From Arthrobacter antibioticus (GTDB lineage: Bacteria > Actinomycetota > Actinomycetes > Actinomycetales > Micrococcaceae), in NCBI RefSeq assembly GCF_030063205.1, contig NZ_JASISQ010000005.1:62001-126000 (forward strand): 64,000 nucleotides of DNA, given 5' to 3'. Shown one piece after another: positions 53,193 to 61,337 of the stretch (the stretch's first letter is position 1; every line of letters begins with the position of its first letter). The position numbers and the translations under genes were made by a program. The notes beneath the pieces are model-generated. The model was not told where the DNA came from. It made no database searches and saw nothing but the letters and a program-made list of their open reading frames with translations.

Positions 53193-53711
53193 ATGGAAGA
53201 TCTCAAATTCACGCACACAACCGCCATCAAAAATGCGTGGGCGGCTATGCCCTTTGCTCCCGGCATCTACAAGTGTTATCTCACCGGTGCCATGCCGAAG
53301 GGTATGAGCTGGCCTGCTGAATTGAGCCCGCTCAAACGTGGAGACCTGATATATGTGGGACGAGCCACGAACTTGCGCAGCCGTGCCCGGCACCACAATG
53401 TGCAGACATCTAAGTCCACTTTTCGCCGTTCGTTGGCGGCGCTTCTGGGACTGCAGGCGCAATGGCATGGAAAGTCAGCGCACCCACGGCTGACAGATGC
53501 TGACGAAGAGGTCCTGAGTAATTGGATGGTGGGTAACCTGGGGATGTCATTCTGCGTTGTTGAGGACTTGGAGCGCCTCGCCAGTCTTGAGGATGCTATG
53601 CGCGTGGAGCTGTGCCCACCCTTGAATCGTGATGGCAGCACCCCGGTTCAGTTGCACGTTTCAGCCGTTGCTAGCGCCGGACAACGGGGGGCCCTTCGCG
53701 ACAAGGGCTGA
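53193..53711 (+). CDS. GIY-YIG-like nuclease-fold protein
   Basis: A 172-residue protein whose first half fits a GIY-YIG domain: PGIYKCYL (about residues 23-30) for the GIY strand and GDLIYVGRATNLRSRARHH (about 50-68) for the YIG strand with the catalytic-type arginine. FRRSLAALLG follows as in that family. The metal-binding glutamate may be Glu132 in LASLEDAMRVEL; this is inferred. It could be a DNA repair or mobile-element-derived endonuclease. A palindromic TTTTTTCGAAAAAA at 53146-53159 separates it from the preceding gene. Confidence 0.65.
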   Translation: MEDLKFTHTTAIKNAWAAMPFAPGIYKCYLTGAMPKGMSWPAELSPLKRGDLIYVGRATNLRSRARHHNVQTSKSTFRRSLAALLGLQAQWHGKSAHPRLTDADEEVLSNWMVGNLGMSFCVVEDLERLASLEDAMRVELCPPLNRDGSTPVQLHVSAVASAGQRGALRDKG

Positions 53712-54112
53712 ACCTCTTGACCCTGAATCTCTTGACCCTGGCGCCAATCTCCCGAATGCTGGCAGGTACCGGCAAGCAGCCGGTCCAGCAAGGGGCCCGC
53801 GCCGAGGATGAAACGTTCGGTGCCGCACTGAAGACGGGTGTTCCGCAGCTTCTGGAGACGGCGGCCGCCCACGCAGCACATCCTCAGCCATGGTGTGTCT
53901 CGGATAGTGGTCGGCGATCACGCCCATCCCAATGGCCAGCACGTTGATCACCCCAAACAAGGCCATCACCTCCGGAATCTTCATGTGGCAGGGTTGCGTG
54001 ATCTGTCGCACACAATTATGCTTAGTGTGCGCTATTAGAACGTTGTGTTCAAATAGTGAACATCTTGAGGGTGGTGGTGAATGAGCCGCCCCAGTGCAAC
54101 GAGGAGAACCCT
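53712..54112. other. Intergenic region upstream of the aromatic monooxygenase gene
   Basis: 401 nt without a gene I can support. A minus-strand frame from 53984 begins MKIPEVMALFGVINVLAIGM with a hydrophobic start but degenerates into low-quality Arg/Pro-rich sequence, so it may be a relic. The right part contains a promoter-like pair, TTGCGT (53994-53999) and TATGCT (54017-54022) with a 17-nt spacer, and an operator-like repeat at 54047-54061. Confidence 0.5.
54047..54061 (+). promoter_or_regulatory. GTTCA-N5-TGAAC operator-like repeat
   Basis: GTTCAAATAGTGAAC is a perfect 5-bp inverted repeat with 5-bp spacer, located just downstream of the likely transcription start of the monooxygenase gene. 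IclR-family regulators of aromatic degradation often bind GTTC/GAAC-type repeats, but no such regulator gene is present in the window. Confidence 0.45.
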
Positions 54113-56005
54113 GTGCAATTCCACCACCACGGATACGTTTCCGGTGACCCGCGCATTCACGAGGCAACAGGGACCGGGATCGACCGCCCTGAAGAGCTGC
54201 CCGAGCAAGTGGATGTTTTGATTGTCGGATCGGGTCCGGCCGGCATGCTCACCGCCGCCCAGCTTTCCCAGTTCCCCGACATCACCACGCGGATCGTGGA
54301 GCGCCGGGGAGGCCGTCTGGAGATTGGCCAGGCGGACGGCATTCAGGCTCGCAGTGTGGAAACGTTCCAGGCTTTTGGCTTTGCCGAGCGGATCATCGCC
54401 GAGGCGTACCACATCACGGAGATGGCGTTCTGGCGCCCGGACACGAAGGATGCCACACGCATTGTGCGGGGTGGCCGCGCTGTAGACGATGCAACAGGGA
54501 TCAGCGAATTCCCGCACCTGATAGTGAACCAGGCCCGCGTGCTTGACTACTTTGCCGAAGTTGCACAAAACTCACCCGCCCGCCTGACACCCGACTACGG
54601 CTGGGACTTCCAAACGCTTGAGGTTGCCGATGAGGGCGAGTACCCCGTCAAGGTTACCCTCGTCCGCAGCGCCGGCCCGAACGAAGGATCCGTTCAGGTG
54701 GTGCACGCCAAGTACGTCGTCGGCTGCGACGGGGCCCGCAGCAAGGTCCGCGCGTCGATCGGTGCCACCATGGCAGGAGACAAGTCCAACCACGCATGGG
54801 GCGTCATGGACATTTTGGCCAGCACGGACTTTCCGGACATCCGGACCAAATGCGCCATCCAGTCCCACACTGGCGGAAGCATCCTTCTGATCCCGCGCGA
54901 AGGAGGCTACCTGTTCCGTATGTACGTGGACCTCGGGGTTGTGCCCGAAGATGACAACGGTGCCGTGCGCAACACCAGCATGGAGGCGATCATCTCCAAG
55001 GCCAACGAAATCCTCCACCCCTACACCCTGGACGTGCGCCACGTTGCGTGGAACAGCGTGTACGAGGTGGGACACCGCCTGACGGACCGCTTTGATGACG
55101 TCCTCTTGGAGGACATAGGGAGGCGCACCCCGCGTGTCTTCATCACCGGAGACGGCTGCCACACGCACAGTGCCAAGGCCGGTCAGGGCATGAACGTCTC
55201 CATGCAGGACGGCTTCAACCTCGGGTGGAAACTCGCTCACGTCCTCGACGGGCGCAGCCCCGAGACCCTGCTGTCCACATACTCGGCTGAGCGTCAGGTG
55301 GTGGCCAAGAACCTCATCGACTTCGATAAGGAATGGTCAGCGCTGATGGCCAAGAAGCCCGAGGAGTTCCAGGATCCAGCGGAGTTGGAGGACTACTACG
55401 TGCGCACGGCCGAATTTCCGGCTGGGTTCATGACCGAATATGCGCCGTCGCTGATTACCGCTGATTCCGTGCACCAACATCTTGCCGTCGGTTTCCCGGT
55501 GGGCAAGCGCTTTAAATCCACATACGCTTCACGCATCTGTGACACGAACGCGATTCACCTTGGCCACCACGCCACAGCAGATGGCCGTTGGCGCATCTAC
55601 GTCTTTGCCGACCCGGCCCTGCCAGGAACCGGCTCACCGACCGACGCCCTGGCGCAATGGCTCTCCACGGCGCCGGATTCACCCCTTGCGGTAACACCGG
55701 CAGGGCTCGACGCCGATGCCTGGTTTGATGTGAAGGTCATCTACCAGCACAAACATGAAGACCTCGACATCAACGCCGTTCCAGCTGCGTTCAAACCGCT
55801 CGTGGGACCATTCCAGCTCACCGATTACGAGAAGGCCTATGGGATCATCCCCGGCAACGACATCTTTGATGTGCGCGAGATTGACCGCACCGGTGCCGTC
55901 GTCGTGGTGCGCCCGGACCAGTACGTGGCCAACATCCTGCCGTTGACCGCCACTGCCGAGTTGGGCACATTCTTCGCGCAGATCCATTCGGGCCAGCGCG
56001 TTTAG
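54113..56005 (+). CDS. FAD-dependent aromatic-ring hydroxylase (3-hydroxybenzoate 4-monooxygenase/phenol 2-monooxygenase type)
   Basis: A 630-residue class A flavoprotein monooxygenase that hydroxylates a phenolic ring with NAD(P)H and oxygen. The FAD motif is VDVLIVGSGPAGMLTAAQL (about 33-51), the DG motif VVGCDGARSKVR, and the GD motif FITGDGCHTHSAKAGQGMN. The C-terminal 170 residues form the thioredoxin-like dimerisation domain of phenol hydroxylases. The N-terminus FHHHGYVSGDPR is one I associate with actinobacterial proteins annotated 3-hydroxybenzoate 4-monooxygenase. Start is GTG 54113 with GAGGAG 6 nt upstream. A protocatechuate product would not feed the neighbouring hpa genes. Confidence 0.85.
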   Translation: MQFHHHGYVSGDPRIHEATGTGIDRPEELPEQVDVLIVGSGPAGMLTAAQLSQFPDITTRIVERRGGRLEIGQADGIQARSVETFQAFGFAERIIAEAYHITEMAFWRPDTKDATRIVRGGRAVDDATGISEFPHLIVNQARVLDYFAEVAQNSPARLTPDYGWDFQTLEVADEGEYPVKVTLVRSAGPNEGSVQVVHAKYVVGCDGARSKVRASIGATMAGDKSNHAWGVMDILASTDFPDIRTKCAIQSHTGGSILLIPREGGYLFRMYVDLGVVPEDDNGAVRNTSMEAIISKANEILHPYTLDVRHVAWNSVYEVGHRLTDRFDDVLLEDIGRRTPRVFITGDGCHTHSAKAGQGMNVSMQDGFNLGWKLAHVLDGRSPETLLSTYSAERQVVAKNLIDFDKEWSALMAKKPEEFQDPAELEDYYVRTAEFPAGFMTEYAPSLITADSVHQHLAVGFPVGKRFKSTYASRICDTNAIHLGHHATADGRWRIYVFADPALPGTGSPTDALAQWLSTAPDSPLAVTPAGLDADAWFDVKVIYQHKHEDLDINAVPAAFKPLVGPFQLTDYEKAYGIIPGNDIFDVREIDRTGAVVVVRPDQYVANILPLTATAELGTFFAQIHSGQRV

Positions 56006-56061
56006 CAGGGCGGTGTTTCGTTAAGGGCAAAAGCTGTGAAGAGGTGCTCGGGCATCCTGCA

Positions 56062-58845
56062 TCACGCCCCGCCCAGCGCCTTGGCGTCCAACCACCCGCG
56101 GAGGATGTTTTCCTCCCCGCTGCCAGTGGTGGCCAGTCGTAGAAGGGGGATGTGGTACACGGCGCAGATCGCATCCTTGTGAGCGTCCCGCGCCAGCTGG
56201 ATGGGATCGTTTTCATGGAAGGCGAACCCGTCGACTTCAATTGCGAAGGCTGGCCGGTTGGTGATTCGGTTGTAAACCACAAAGTCCAGAGTTGTTGTGC
56301 GGTGCCTGAGGTACGCTGCCTGCTCGGGAGTGAGTTTTGTGAGATCTGGAAGCAGGTTGTGCAGAACGACCTGATCCACCACCGTGAAATCGACGTACGC
56401 TCGCTCCTGAAGGATTTCATGGAGCAACGTCCAGATAATGTTCTCGGAGGCGAATTCCGTCCTGTGCTTCAACCGAGCTGCCAGCGGTGCCAGGCGTGGT
56501 GAGTATTCTTTGTACAGCAGGTCAAAAACGGACACGATGTTGCTCTCGAGCACTTCCTGGTCCGGATCTTGGTATTGGATGTAGTCAATGAGGTCCCGCA
56601 GGTTGCGGCTCTTGGGAAGCATGCCGTGATTAGTGACAAGTACGAACTGCTTCGAGGCCCGCGATACGGCTACATTGATCAAATGGGGGTCGTCGACGAA
56701 GGCTACGCCTTTCCGGCCTAGAGCCGTCTCATCCAGGACTGTGCTCATAATGACCACTTCCTTTTCGCGGCCTTGGAACTTGTGGACCGTGTCCGCCTGG
56801 ATGCTTGTAAGTTGTTCTGTGAATTTGCCAGCCTGGATCCGATAGGGCGTTGCAATGCCGATAGTTTTCTTGTCAGTGTCAGCGAACTGCCCTTCGATGA
56901 CTTCCTGAACGACTACGTCGATCTCTCGTTGATTGGACCGGCCACCGTCGAGGTGTTCCCGCATGTGATTCCCTGCGGCGGTGCGCACGATCCGCAGGGG
57001 GCGCATTTCAGGTCTGTGAGCTGTGAAAGGCACGAGCTGCCCGTCATAATACTTCTTGTTGCAGAAACCGATGATGGCCGGATCGCAGCGGTAGTGTTCT
57101 CGTAGCATTGTCCGGGGAAGGGCTTCGCCGTGAAGTGCAATTACGGAGGACAGGATGTTGTGTCGCTGGTAGTCGTAGGCGGGTGCTGGTGCCGGGCTCG
57201 CAGCATCGCCTGCAGCCTTATGGGCAATGTGCTGCAGTTGGTGCAGATCGCCCACGACGATCACGTTTCGGGCACTTTTTAGTACCAATCCGGCGGCTAG
57301 CAGGTTCACCTGGGAGGACTCGTCGATGATTAGGTAATCCAGCAGATATCCGTCAGGGAGACTGAGCCCCAGTGAGTGGCAGGTGCTGAGGATTACAGGG
57401 TAGTCATGTGTGAACGCAGAAAAATCCTGTTTGTATGTCTCCAGCGCGTATTTTTTCGGCATGGACTGGCCGTACCGCTGCTGGAGTCCGGCACGCAGCG
57501 CCTGAATTGAGAGTTGCCGGTGTTCCTTGGCAAGCTGGGCACTGCTGGCCTGCTCTAGGGTTTGTTCCAACTTTTTGATCTCGCGTTGCAGCTCGCTGAT
57601 CTTGTTGTCGTAGTAGGCGCGCTGAAGGTGCAGCAGCGTGTCCGTGTCGGTGGGGTCAAGTTTCCCAGTGGGACCGTATCGGAAGTATCCCCTGATCGCT
57701 CGCGCCCAGCGTCGGAGCGGATTCTCGCCTGCACGCCACTGTGCGGTCTCGGCCAGATAGTCCAAGATTGTTCCCGACGATGAATGCAGCAGCGGGAGAT
57801 TTTCCAGTTCGGCTGGCTCGTGGCGCTGCAGGTACTTGCTGAAATGGCGCTGTTCGAGCAGGTAGGCATCGTGCTCCTGCCGCAACTGGGCCAACTGCAA
57901 CTCCATCTGCTGCAAAAGTTGCAGACGTTCGTCGACGTTGCTGAGCTGTTCCTCGGGCGGCAGTGCCGTCACCGAACTCTCGATCAAGCCGCTGACTTTC
58001 TCATTTCTCGAGGATTGCCGGGCGAAGAACTCCACCTTTTTTTCACGGCTGCCCAACCCGGCGACCACATAGCCGAACCCTTCCTCCTCGAGTTTTTCGC
58101 GGACATTGTCCACGGCTGAGTTATTGAATGACACAATGCCGACAGTAGCGCCGGGGGTGGCAATGATATTGGCGATGAGGTTCAAAATGGTTTGAGTTTT
58201 CCCGGTGCCGGGAGGCCCATCGATCACCGAGATGGGGTGACTGAGGCACGTCGTGACGGCCTCGCGCTGGCTGAGGTTTGCTGAGAACGGGAAGATCAGG
58301 GGCTGGGTGATGGTGGAGCGTTCGATGGGCACGGCGTTGACGTATGCGGCCAAGGCGCTCTCCGCGTCCACAAACCCAAGCTTCCCGAAGGGAAACCGGA
58401 GCGGATCCTGCGCGTCCAGCCCGGACACGATGCGGCGCCAATAGTCCAGGACACCTGATGCACGGGATGACTGCGCTGCATCCTGGTGGAAACTGACCTC
58501 TTCTGCAGCGTAGTTCTGGTAGACGTCCTCTCCAGCGCTGACGAAGAAGATCCGCCACCACGGCCCGCGCGGACCTTGGAAGCGCCGCGCTTCGGTTGCA
58601 GTGCTCCGCATGGCTCCGTGAATTTGGACCCGGGTACCGGTGGTGAGCGGGACCACTTTTGGATTGTGCAAGATAACGACCCGCTCGGAGCCGTAACCGT
58701 ACTCTTTTTCCCCACCCCCGACCTGCATCGTGACGTAAGTACGGGACCGGTCCACTCGGTACGCTAGAACGTTTTGGGTTTTGTCCTGGAACAACGTCCC
58801 GTCGCGGGAATAGATCAAGATGGCTTGGCTACGCGGGTCAATCAC
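56062..58845 (-). CDS. SF1 (Upf1-like) helicase fused to a DUF2726-like nuclease domain
   Basis: A 927-residue protein. Residues 1-190 are an N-terminal region; the helicase core follows with Walker A DGPPGTGKTQTI (209-220), motif II LLDYLIIDESSQVN (501-514), GDLHQLQHIA (532-541), then TVHKFQGREKEVVIMSTV and NVAVSRASKQFVLV. A coiled-coil-like insertion lies at about 300-440. The C-terminus resembles DUF2726/PD-(D/E)XK-type nucleases: Asp854 in TTLDFVVYN, Glu870 and Asp872 in AIEVDGFAFH, then LARDAHKDAIC and HIPLLRL. Start is GTG 58845 with AAGGAG 8 nt upstream, 21 nt after the haem oxygenase-like gene. Repair or phage defence is possible. Confidence 0.8.
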   Translation of the reverse strand: MIDPRSQAILIYSRDGTLFQDKTQNVLAYRVDRSRTYVTMQVGGGEKEYGYGSERVVILHNPKVVPLTTGTRVQIHGAMRSTATEARRFQGPRGPWWRIFFVSAGEDVYQNYAAEEVSFHQDAAQSSRASGVLDYWRRIVSGLDAQDPLRFPFGKLGFVDAESALAAYVNAVPIERSTITQPLIFPFSANLSQREAVTTCLSHPISVIDGPPGTGKTQTILNLIANIIATPGATVGIVSFNNSAVDNVREKLEEEGFGYVVAGLGSREKKVEFFARQSSRNEKVSGLIESSVTALPPEEQLSNVDERLQLLQQMELQLAQLRQEHDAYLLEQRHFSKYLQRHEPAELENLPLLHSSSGTILDYLAETAQWRAGENPLRRWARAIRGYFRYGPTGKLDPTDTDTLLHLQRAYYDNKISELQREIKKLEQTLEQASSAQLAKEHRQLSIQALRAGLQQRYGQSMPKKYALETYKQDFSAFTHDYPVILSTCHSLGLSLPDGYLLDYLIIDESSQVNLLAAGLVLKSARNVIVVGDLHQLQHIAHKAAGDAASPAPAPAYDYQRHNILSSVIALHGEALPRTMLREHYRCDPAIIGFCNKKYYDGQLVPFTAHRPEMRPLRIVRTAAGNHMREHLDGGRSNQREIDVVVQEVIEGQFADTDKKTIGIATPYRIQAGKFTEQLTSIQADTVHKFQGREKEVVIMSTVLDETALGRKGVAFVDDPHLINVAVSRASKQFVLVTNHGMLPKSRNLRDLIDYIQYQDPDQEVLESNIVSVFDLLYKEYSPRLAPLAARLKHRTEFASENIIWTLLHEILQERAYVDFTVVDQVVLHNLLPDLTKLTPEQAAYLRHRTTTLDFVVYNRITNRPAFAIEVDGFAFHENDPIQLARDAHKDAICAVYHIPLLRLATTGSGEENILRGWLDAKALGGA

Positions 58846-58866
58846 GGCATGGGCTCCTTGGCTGGC

Positions 58867-59157
58867 TTAACCTAGGTCCACAACCTCAAACTCCAGCAAG
58901 TCCATGCCGCTTGCAACGGGGGATTGGGCGGCGTGGTCGTGACCGGCCCGCAGGGCACGCCAGTTCTCGAAGTCTTCTCGCGTGGCCCACTGCGTGTAGA
59001 CGAAGTAGCGGTCCTCACCGGAGACGGGGCGCAGCAGTTTGAAACCCTCGAAACCCGGGGAGCCGTCCACCGAGTGCTTGCGCGCAGCGAATCGCGCTTC
59101 CAGTTCGGATCCTGCCTCAACGGGAACCTTGAGGGCGTTAATGACAACGATGGACAC
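58867..59157 (-). CDS. MhuD-like haem-degrading monooxygenase (ABM fold)
   Basis: A 96-residue ferredoxin-like (ABM domain) protein. It resembles Mycobacterium tuberculosis MhuD over its whole length: INALKVPVEAGSELEARF, SPGFEGFKLLRPVSGEDRYF and DLLEFEVVDL. With the GTG start at 59157, the residues used by MhuD for haem (Asn7, Trp66, His75) fall at the same numbers. Such enzymes open haem and release iron. AAGGAG lies 5 nt before the start. It is placed between the hpa operon remnant and the helicase gene on the same strand, with no iron-uptake genes near. Confidence 0.85.
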   Translation of the reverse strand: MSIVVINALKVPVEAGSELEARFAARKHSVDGSPGFEGFKLLRPVSGEDRYFVYTQWATREDFENWRALRAGHDHAAQSPVASGMDLLEFEVVDLG

Positions 59158-59291
59158 TTGTGCTCCTTCCGGGCCCGGATTCACCGGGCGCCTTGACTTT
59201 CCACGCTACCGCAATAAGACCCTCGGCATACACGCCGGAGGCTTCTTTGGCTGACTCTTACATAACCTTTTTTGAACTGTATGTTGTTGGC

Positions 59292-59480
59292 TCATGCGTA
59301 GGCGGCCGGGGTGGTGGTGTATTCCGCGATGCCCTCGCTGCCGCTCTCCCGGCCCCGGCCCGAGTGCTTGACGCCACCAAAGGGCGCGGAAGCGTTGGAG
59401 ATCAAGGCGGCGTTGCGCCATTGCCTGCTGATGAGTAAGCCAGTGGGGACGGAGGCGAGCAGTTCCGCTTCGCGGCCAAT
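59292..59480 (-). pseudogene. 3' remnant of a succinic semialdehyde dehydrogenase-like gene
   Basis: The minus-strand frame ends with LLISRQWRNAALISNASAPFGGVKHSGRGRES and GIAEYTTTPAAYA (quoted in parts would be 20 or fewer per run: NAALISNASAPFGGVKHSG, then GIAEYTTTPAAYA), the typical last 50 residues of GabD/aldehyde dehydrogenases. The upstream 430 residues are absent; sequence to the left of about 59480 is unrelated and soon meets the hpaI 3' end. Because succinic semialdehyde is a product of HpaI, the intact gene was probably the last member of the hpa operon. Confidence 0.75.
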
Positions 59481-59518
59481 TGCTGGTTGTCGTAAAAACC
59501 CCTTTTGGGCCCACGCGC

Positions 59519-59550
59519 CCGAGGGACCCGCCGCGAGCTTGCGAGCGGGT
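59519..59550. repeat. Intergenic repeat copy 1 (CCGCGAGCTTGCGAGCG)
   Basis: CCGCGAGCTTGCGAGCG at 59531-59547 recurs exactly at 61264-61280, and similarity extends about ten bases leftward (GAGGGACC versus GAGGGGACC). Here the element forms a hairpin, ACCCGC (59526-59531) with GCGGGT (59545-59550) plus an inner CGC/GCG pair, right after hpaI. It may be a REP-like element working as a terminator. Confidence 0.7.
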
Positions 59551-59557
59551 GTGGAGA

Positions 59558-60367
59558 TTAGTAGCTCGTGGCCGGGCCGGAGTCGACGGCCGGTACGTAT
59601 TTGCTGGCCAGGGCTTCGCTGCCGCGGGCCAGCAGGGCTACATCGGCGCCGGTGAGGATGAAATCCACCCCGGCATCCAAATATCGGCTGGCAGTGGCTT
59701 CGCCGAAGGCATTCACGCCAACCGGCTTTCCGGCCGCCTTGGCCAGGGTGATGCAATGTTCCACGGCGGCCACCACGTCAGGGTGTTCCTGCTGCCCCAG
59801 CACCCCCATCGAAGCTGCGAGATCGGATGGGCCGATGAACACGGCGTCGACCCCGTCCACGGCCATGATCGACTCGATATTCCCCACGGCCTCGGAGGAC
59901 TCGATCTGGACCAAGACGGTGACGGTGTCCGATGCCCGAGCCAGATAGTCCGGGACGCGGTTCCACCGTGCCGAACGGGCCAGGGCCGAGCCGACACCGC
60001 GCACACCTTGCGGGGGGTAGCGGGTAGCGGCAACCGCAGCCCGGGCGTCGTCGGCCGTGTGGACCATGGGGATCAGCAGCGACTGGGCGCCCAAATCCAG
60101 ATACTGCTTGATGATCACGGTGTCATTGACGGGCGGACGCACCACGGCCGTGACCGGATACCCGCTGACGGCCTGGAGTTGAGCCAGGATGCCCTCGAGC
60201 CCGTTGGGGCTGTGCTCGGCGTCCACCAACAGCCAATCAAGGCCGGCACCGGCGCAAATTTCCGCCACGAGCGGGCTGCCGGAGCACACCCACATGCCCG
60301 CCAGCGGCCGGCCGGCTGCTGCCAGAGCGTCCTTGAAAGACGGGGTAAGGCTCACTCGAAGCGGCAT
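59558..60367 (-). CDS. hpaI: 4-Hydroxy-2-oxoheptanedioate aldolase
   Basis: Metal-dependent class II aldolase that splits 4-hydroxy-2-oxoheptanedioate to pyruvate and succinic semialdehyde in homoprotocatechuate degradation; 269 residues. Recognisable blocks are LAGMWVCSGSPLVAEI, LDWLLVDAEHSPN, RPPVNDTVIIKQYLDLGAQ, LLIPMVHTADDAR, PPQGVRGVGSALARS, VQIESSEAVGNIESI and VFIGPSDLAASMG. The ATG at 60367 lies inside the hpaH 3' end (16-nt overlap), indicating translational coupling. The enzyme is the last intact member of the hpa operon here. Confidence 0.92.
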   Translation of the reverse strand: MPLRVSLTPSFKDALAAAGRPLAGMWVCSGSPLVAEICAGAGLDWLLVDAEHSPNGLEGILAQLQAVSGYPVTAVVRPPVNDTVIIKQYLDLGAQSLLIPMVHTADDARAAVAATRYPPQGVRGVGSALARSARWNRVPDYLARASDTVTVLVQIESSEAVGNIESIMAVDGVDAVFIGPSDLAASMGVLGQQEHPDVVAAVEHCITLAKAAGKPVGVNAFGEATASRYLDAGVDFILTGADVALLARGSEALASKYVPAVDSGPATSY

Positions 60368-61137
60368 GTGATGGTCCCCAGCTTTCCGTAGTCGGCAAAA
60401 ACGGTGTCCCCGGCATTGACCCACATGGGCCGCGTGAAGGAGCCGGCGAGGATGAGCTCGCCCGCTTTGAGCCCGTCCCCGTGCGGGGCGATCTTGTTGG
60501 CCAGCCACGACACACCCTGGGCCGGATGGTTCAGCACGCCGGCCGCGACGCCTGTTTCCTCAACAGCCTGGTTTTTGTACAGGATGGCGGCTACCCAGCG
60601 CAGGTCCACGTCGTCGGGCCGCACCGGGATGCCACCCACCACCATGGCGCCCATGGCGGCGTTGTCACTGATGGTGTCCACAATGGTCCGGCCCTCCATC
60701 TCAATCCGGGAATCCAGGATCTCCAGGGCAGGCACCACGTATTCAGTGGCACGCAGCACGTCAAAGATCGTGACGTTGGGCCCCTCCACGTCTTCCTTGA
60801 GCAGGAACGCCAGCTCCACCTCAACGCGCGGGTGCGAATATTGTGACCACTCCACGGTGCAGCCGTTCTCCAGGATCATGTCCTTGAAAATGACCCCGTA
60901 GTCCGGTTCGGTGATGCCGGTGGCGTACTGCATGGCCTTGGACGTCAGGCCAATCTTGTGCCCGCCCAGCACGCGCCCGGCAGCCTCGCCGCGTTCGCGC
61001 CACAACCTTTGGACACGGTAGGAATCCTCCACCGTCATCTCCGGGTAGCGCTGGGTCAACCGGGGTACCGGGACCCGGCTTGTACCGGCCTCCACAAGTT
61101 CGTCGGCAATGCCGGCAATAGTTGCATCATCGAGCAT
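60352..61137 (-). CDS. hpaH: 2-Oxo-hept-4-ene-1,7-dioate hydratase
   Basis: Hydrates 2-oxohept-4-ene-1,7-dioate to the substrate of HpaI. The 261-residue FAH-superfamily protein contains GHKIGLTSKAMQ, EPDYGVIFKDMI, HPRVEVELAFLLKEDVEG, ALEILDSRI and DTISDNAAMGAMVVGG, the usual hydratase motifs with acidic metal ligands in VEVELAF. I chose the ATG at 61137 with TAGGAG 6-7 nt upstream; the frame extends to 61263 over a hairpin. It overlaps hpaI by 16 nt and lies 200 nt after hpaD. Confidence 0.92.
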   Translation of the reverse strand: MLDDATIAGIADELVEAGTSRVPVPRLTQRYPEMTVEDSYRVQRLWRERGEAAGRVLGGHKIGLTSKAMQYATGITEPDYGVIFKDMILENGCTVEWSQYSHPRVEVELAFLLKEDVEGPNVTIFDVLRATEYVVPALEILDSRIEMEGRTIVDTISDNAAMGAMVVGGIPVRPDDVDLRWVAAILYKNQAVEETGVAAGVLNHPAQGVSWLANKIAPHGDGLKAGELILAGSFTRPMWVNAGDTVFADYGKLGTITCRFE

Positions 61138-61242
61138 GGTGTATCTCCTAACGTTTGAAGGGCTGAACCCGAGTGTAGTGAGTCGATCGACGGGAGCCGG
61201 GTGAGGCATGGCACCGGAATCTATCGGGCGTCCGCGGGGGGC

Positions 61243-61296
61243 CCCCGGAAGCGAGGGGACCACCGCGAGCTTGCGAGCGTTGGGAGCTTCCGGGGA
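61243..61296. repeat. Hairpin carrying intergenic repeat copy 2, between hpaD and hpaH
   Basis: CCCCGGAAGC (61243-61252) and GCTTCCGGGG (61287-61296) form a perfect 10-bp stem whose loop contains the second copy of CCGCGAGCTTGCGAGCG (61264-61280). It lies in the 200-nt hpaD-hpaH gap, where it may attenuate or process the operon transcript. Confidence 0.7.
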
Positions 61297-61337
61297 CGGG
61301 CGGGGGCCATCGCCTGACCGGCAAAGGTATTTGTTTG

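Noticed and set aside
53661-53984. Minus-strand frame beginning with a hydrophobic segment
   Set aside because: Possible membrane-protein relic, but composition decays into Arg/Pro-rich sequence overlapping the GIY-YIG-like gene end and I recognise no family.
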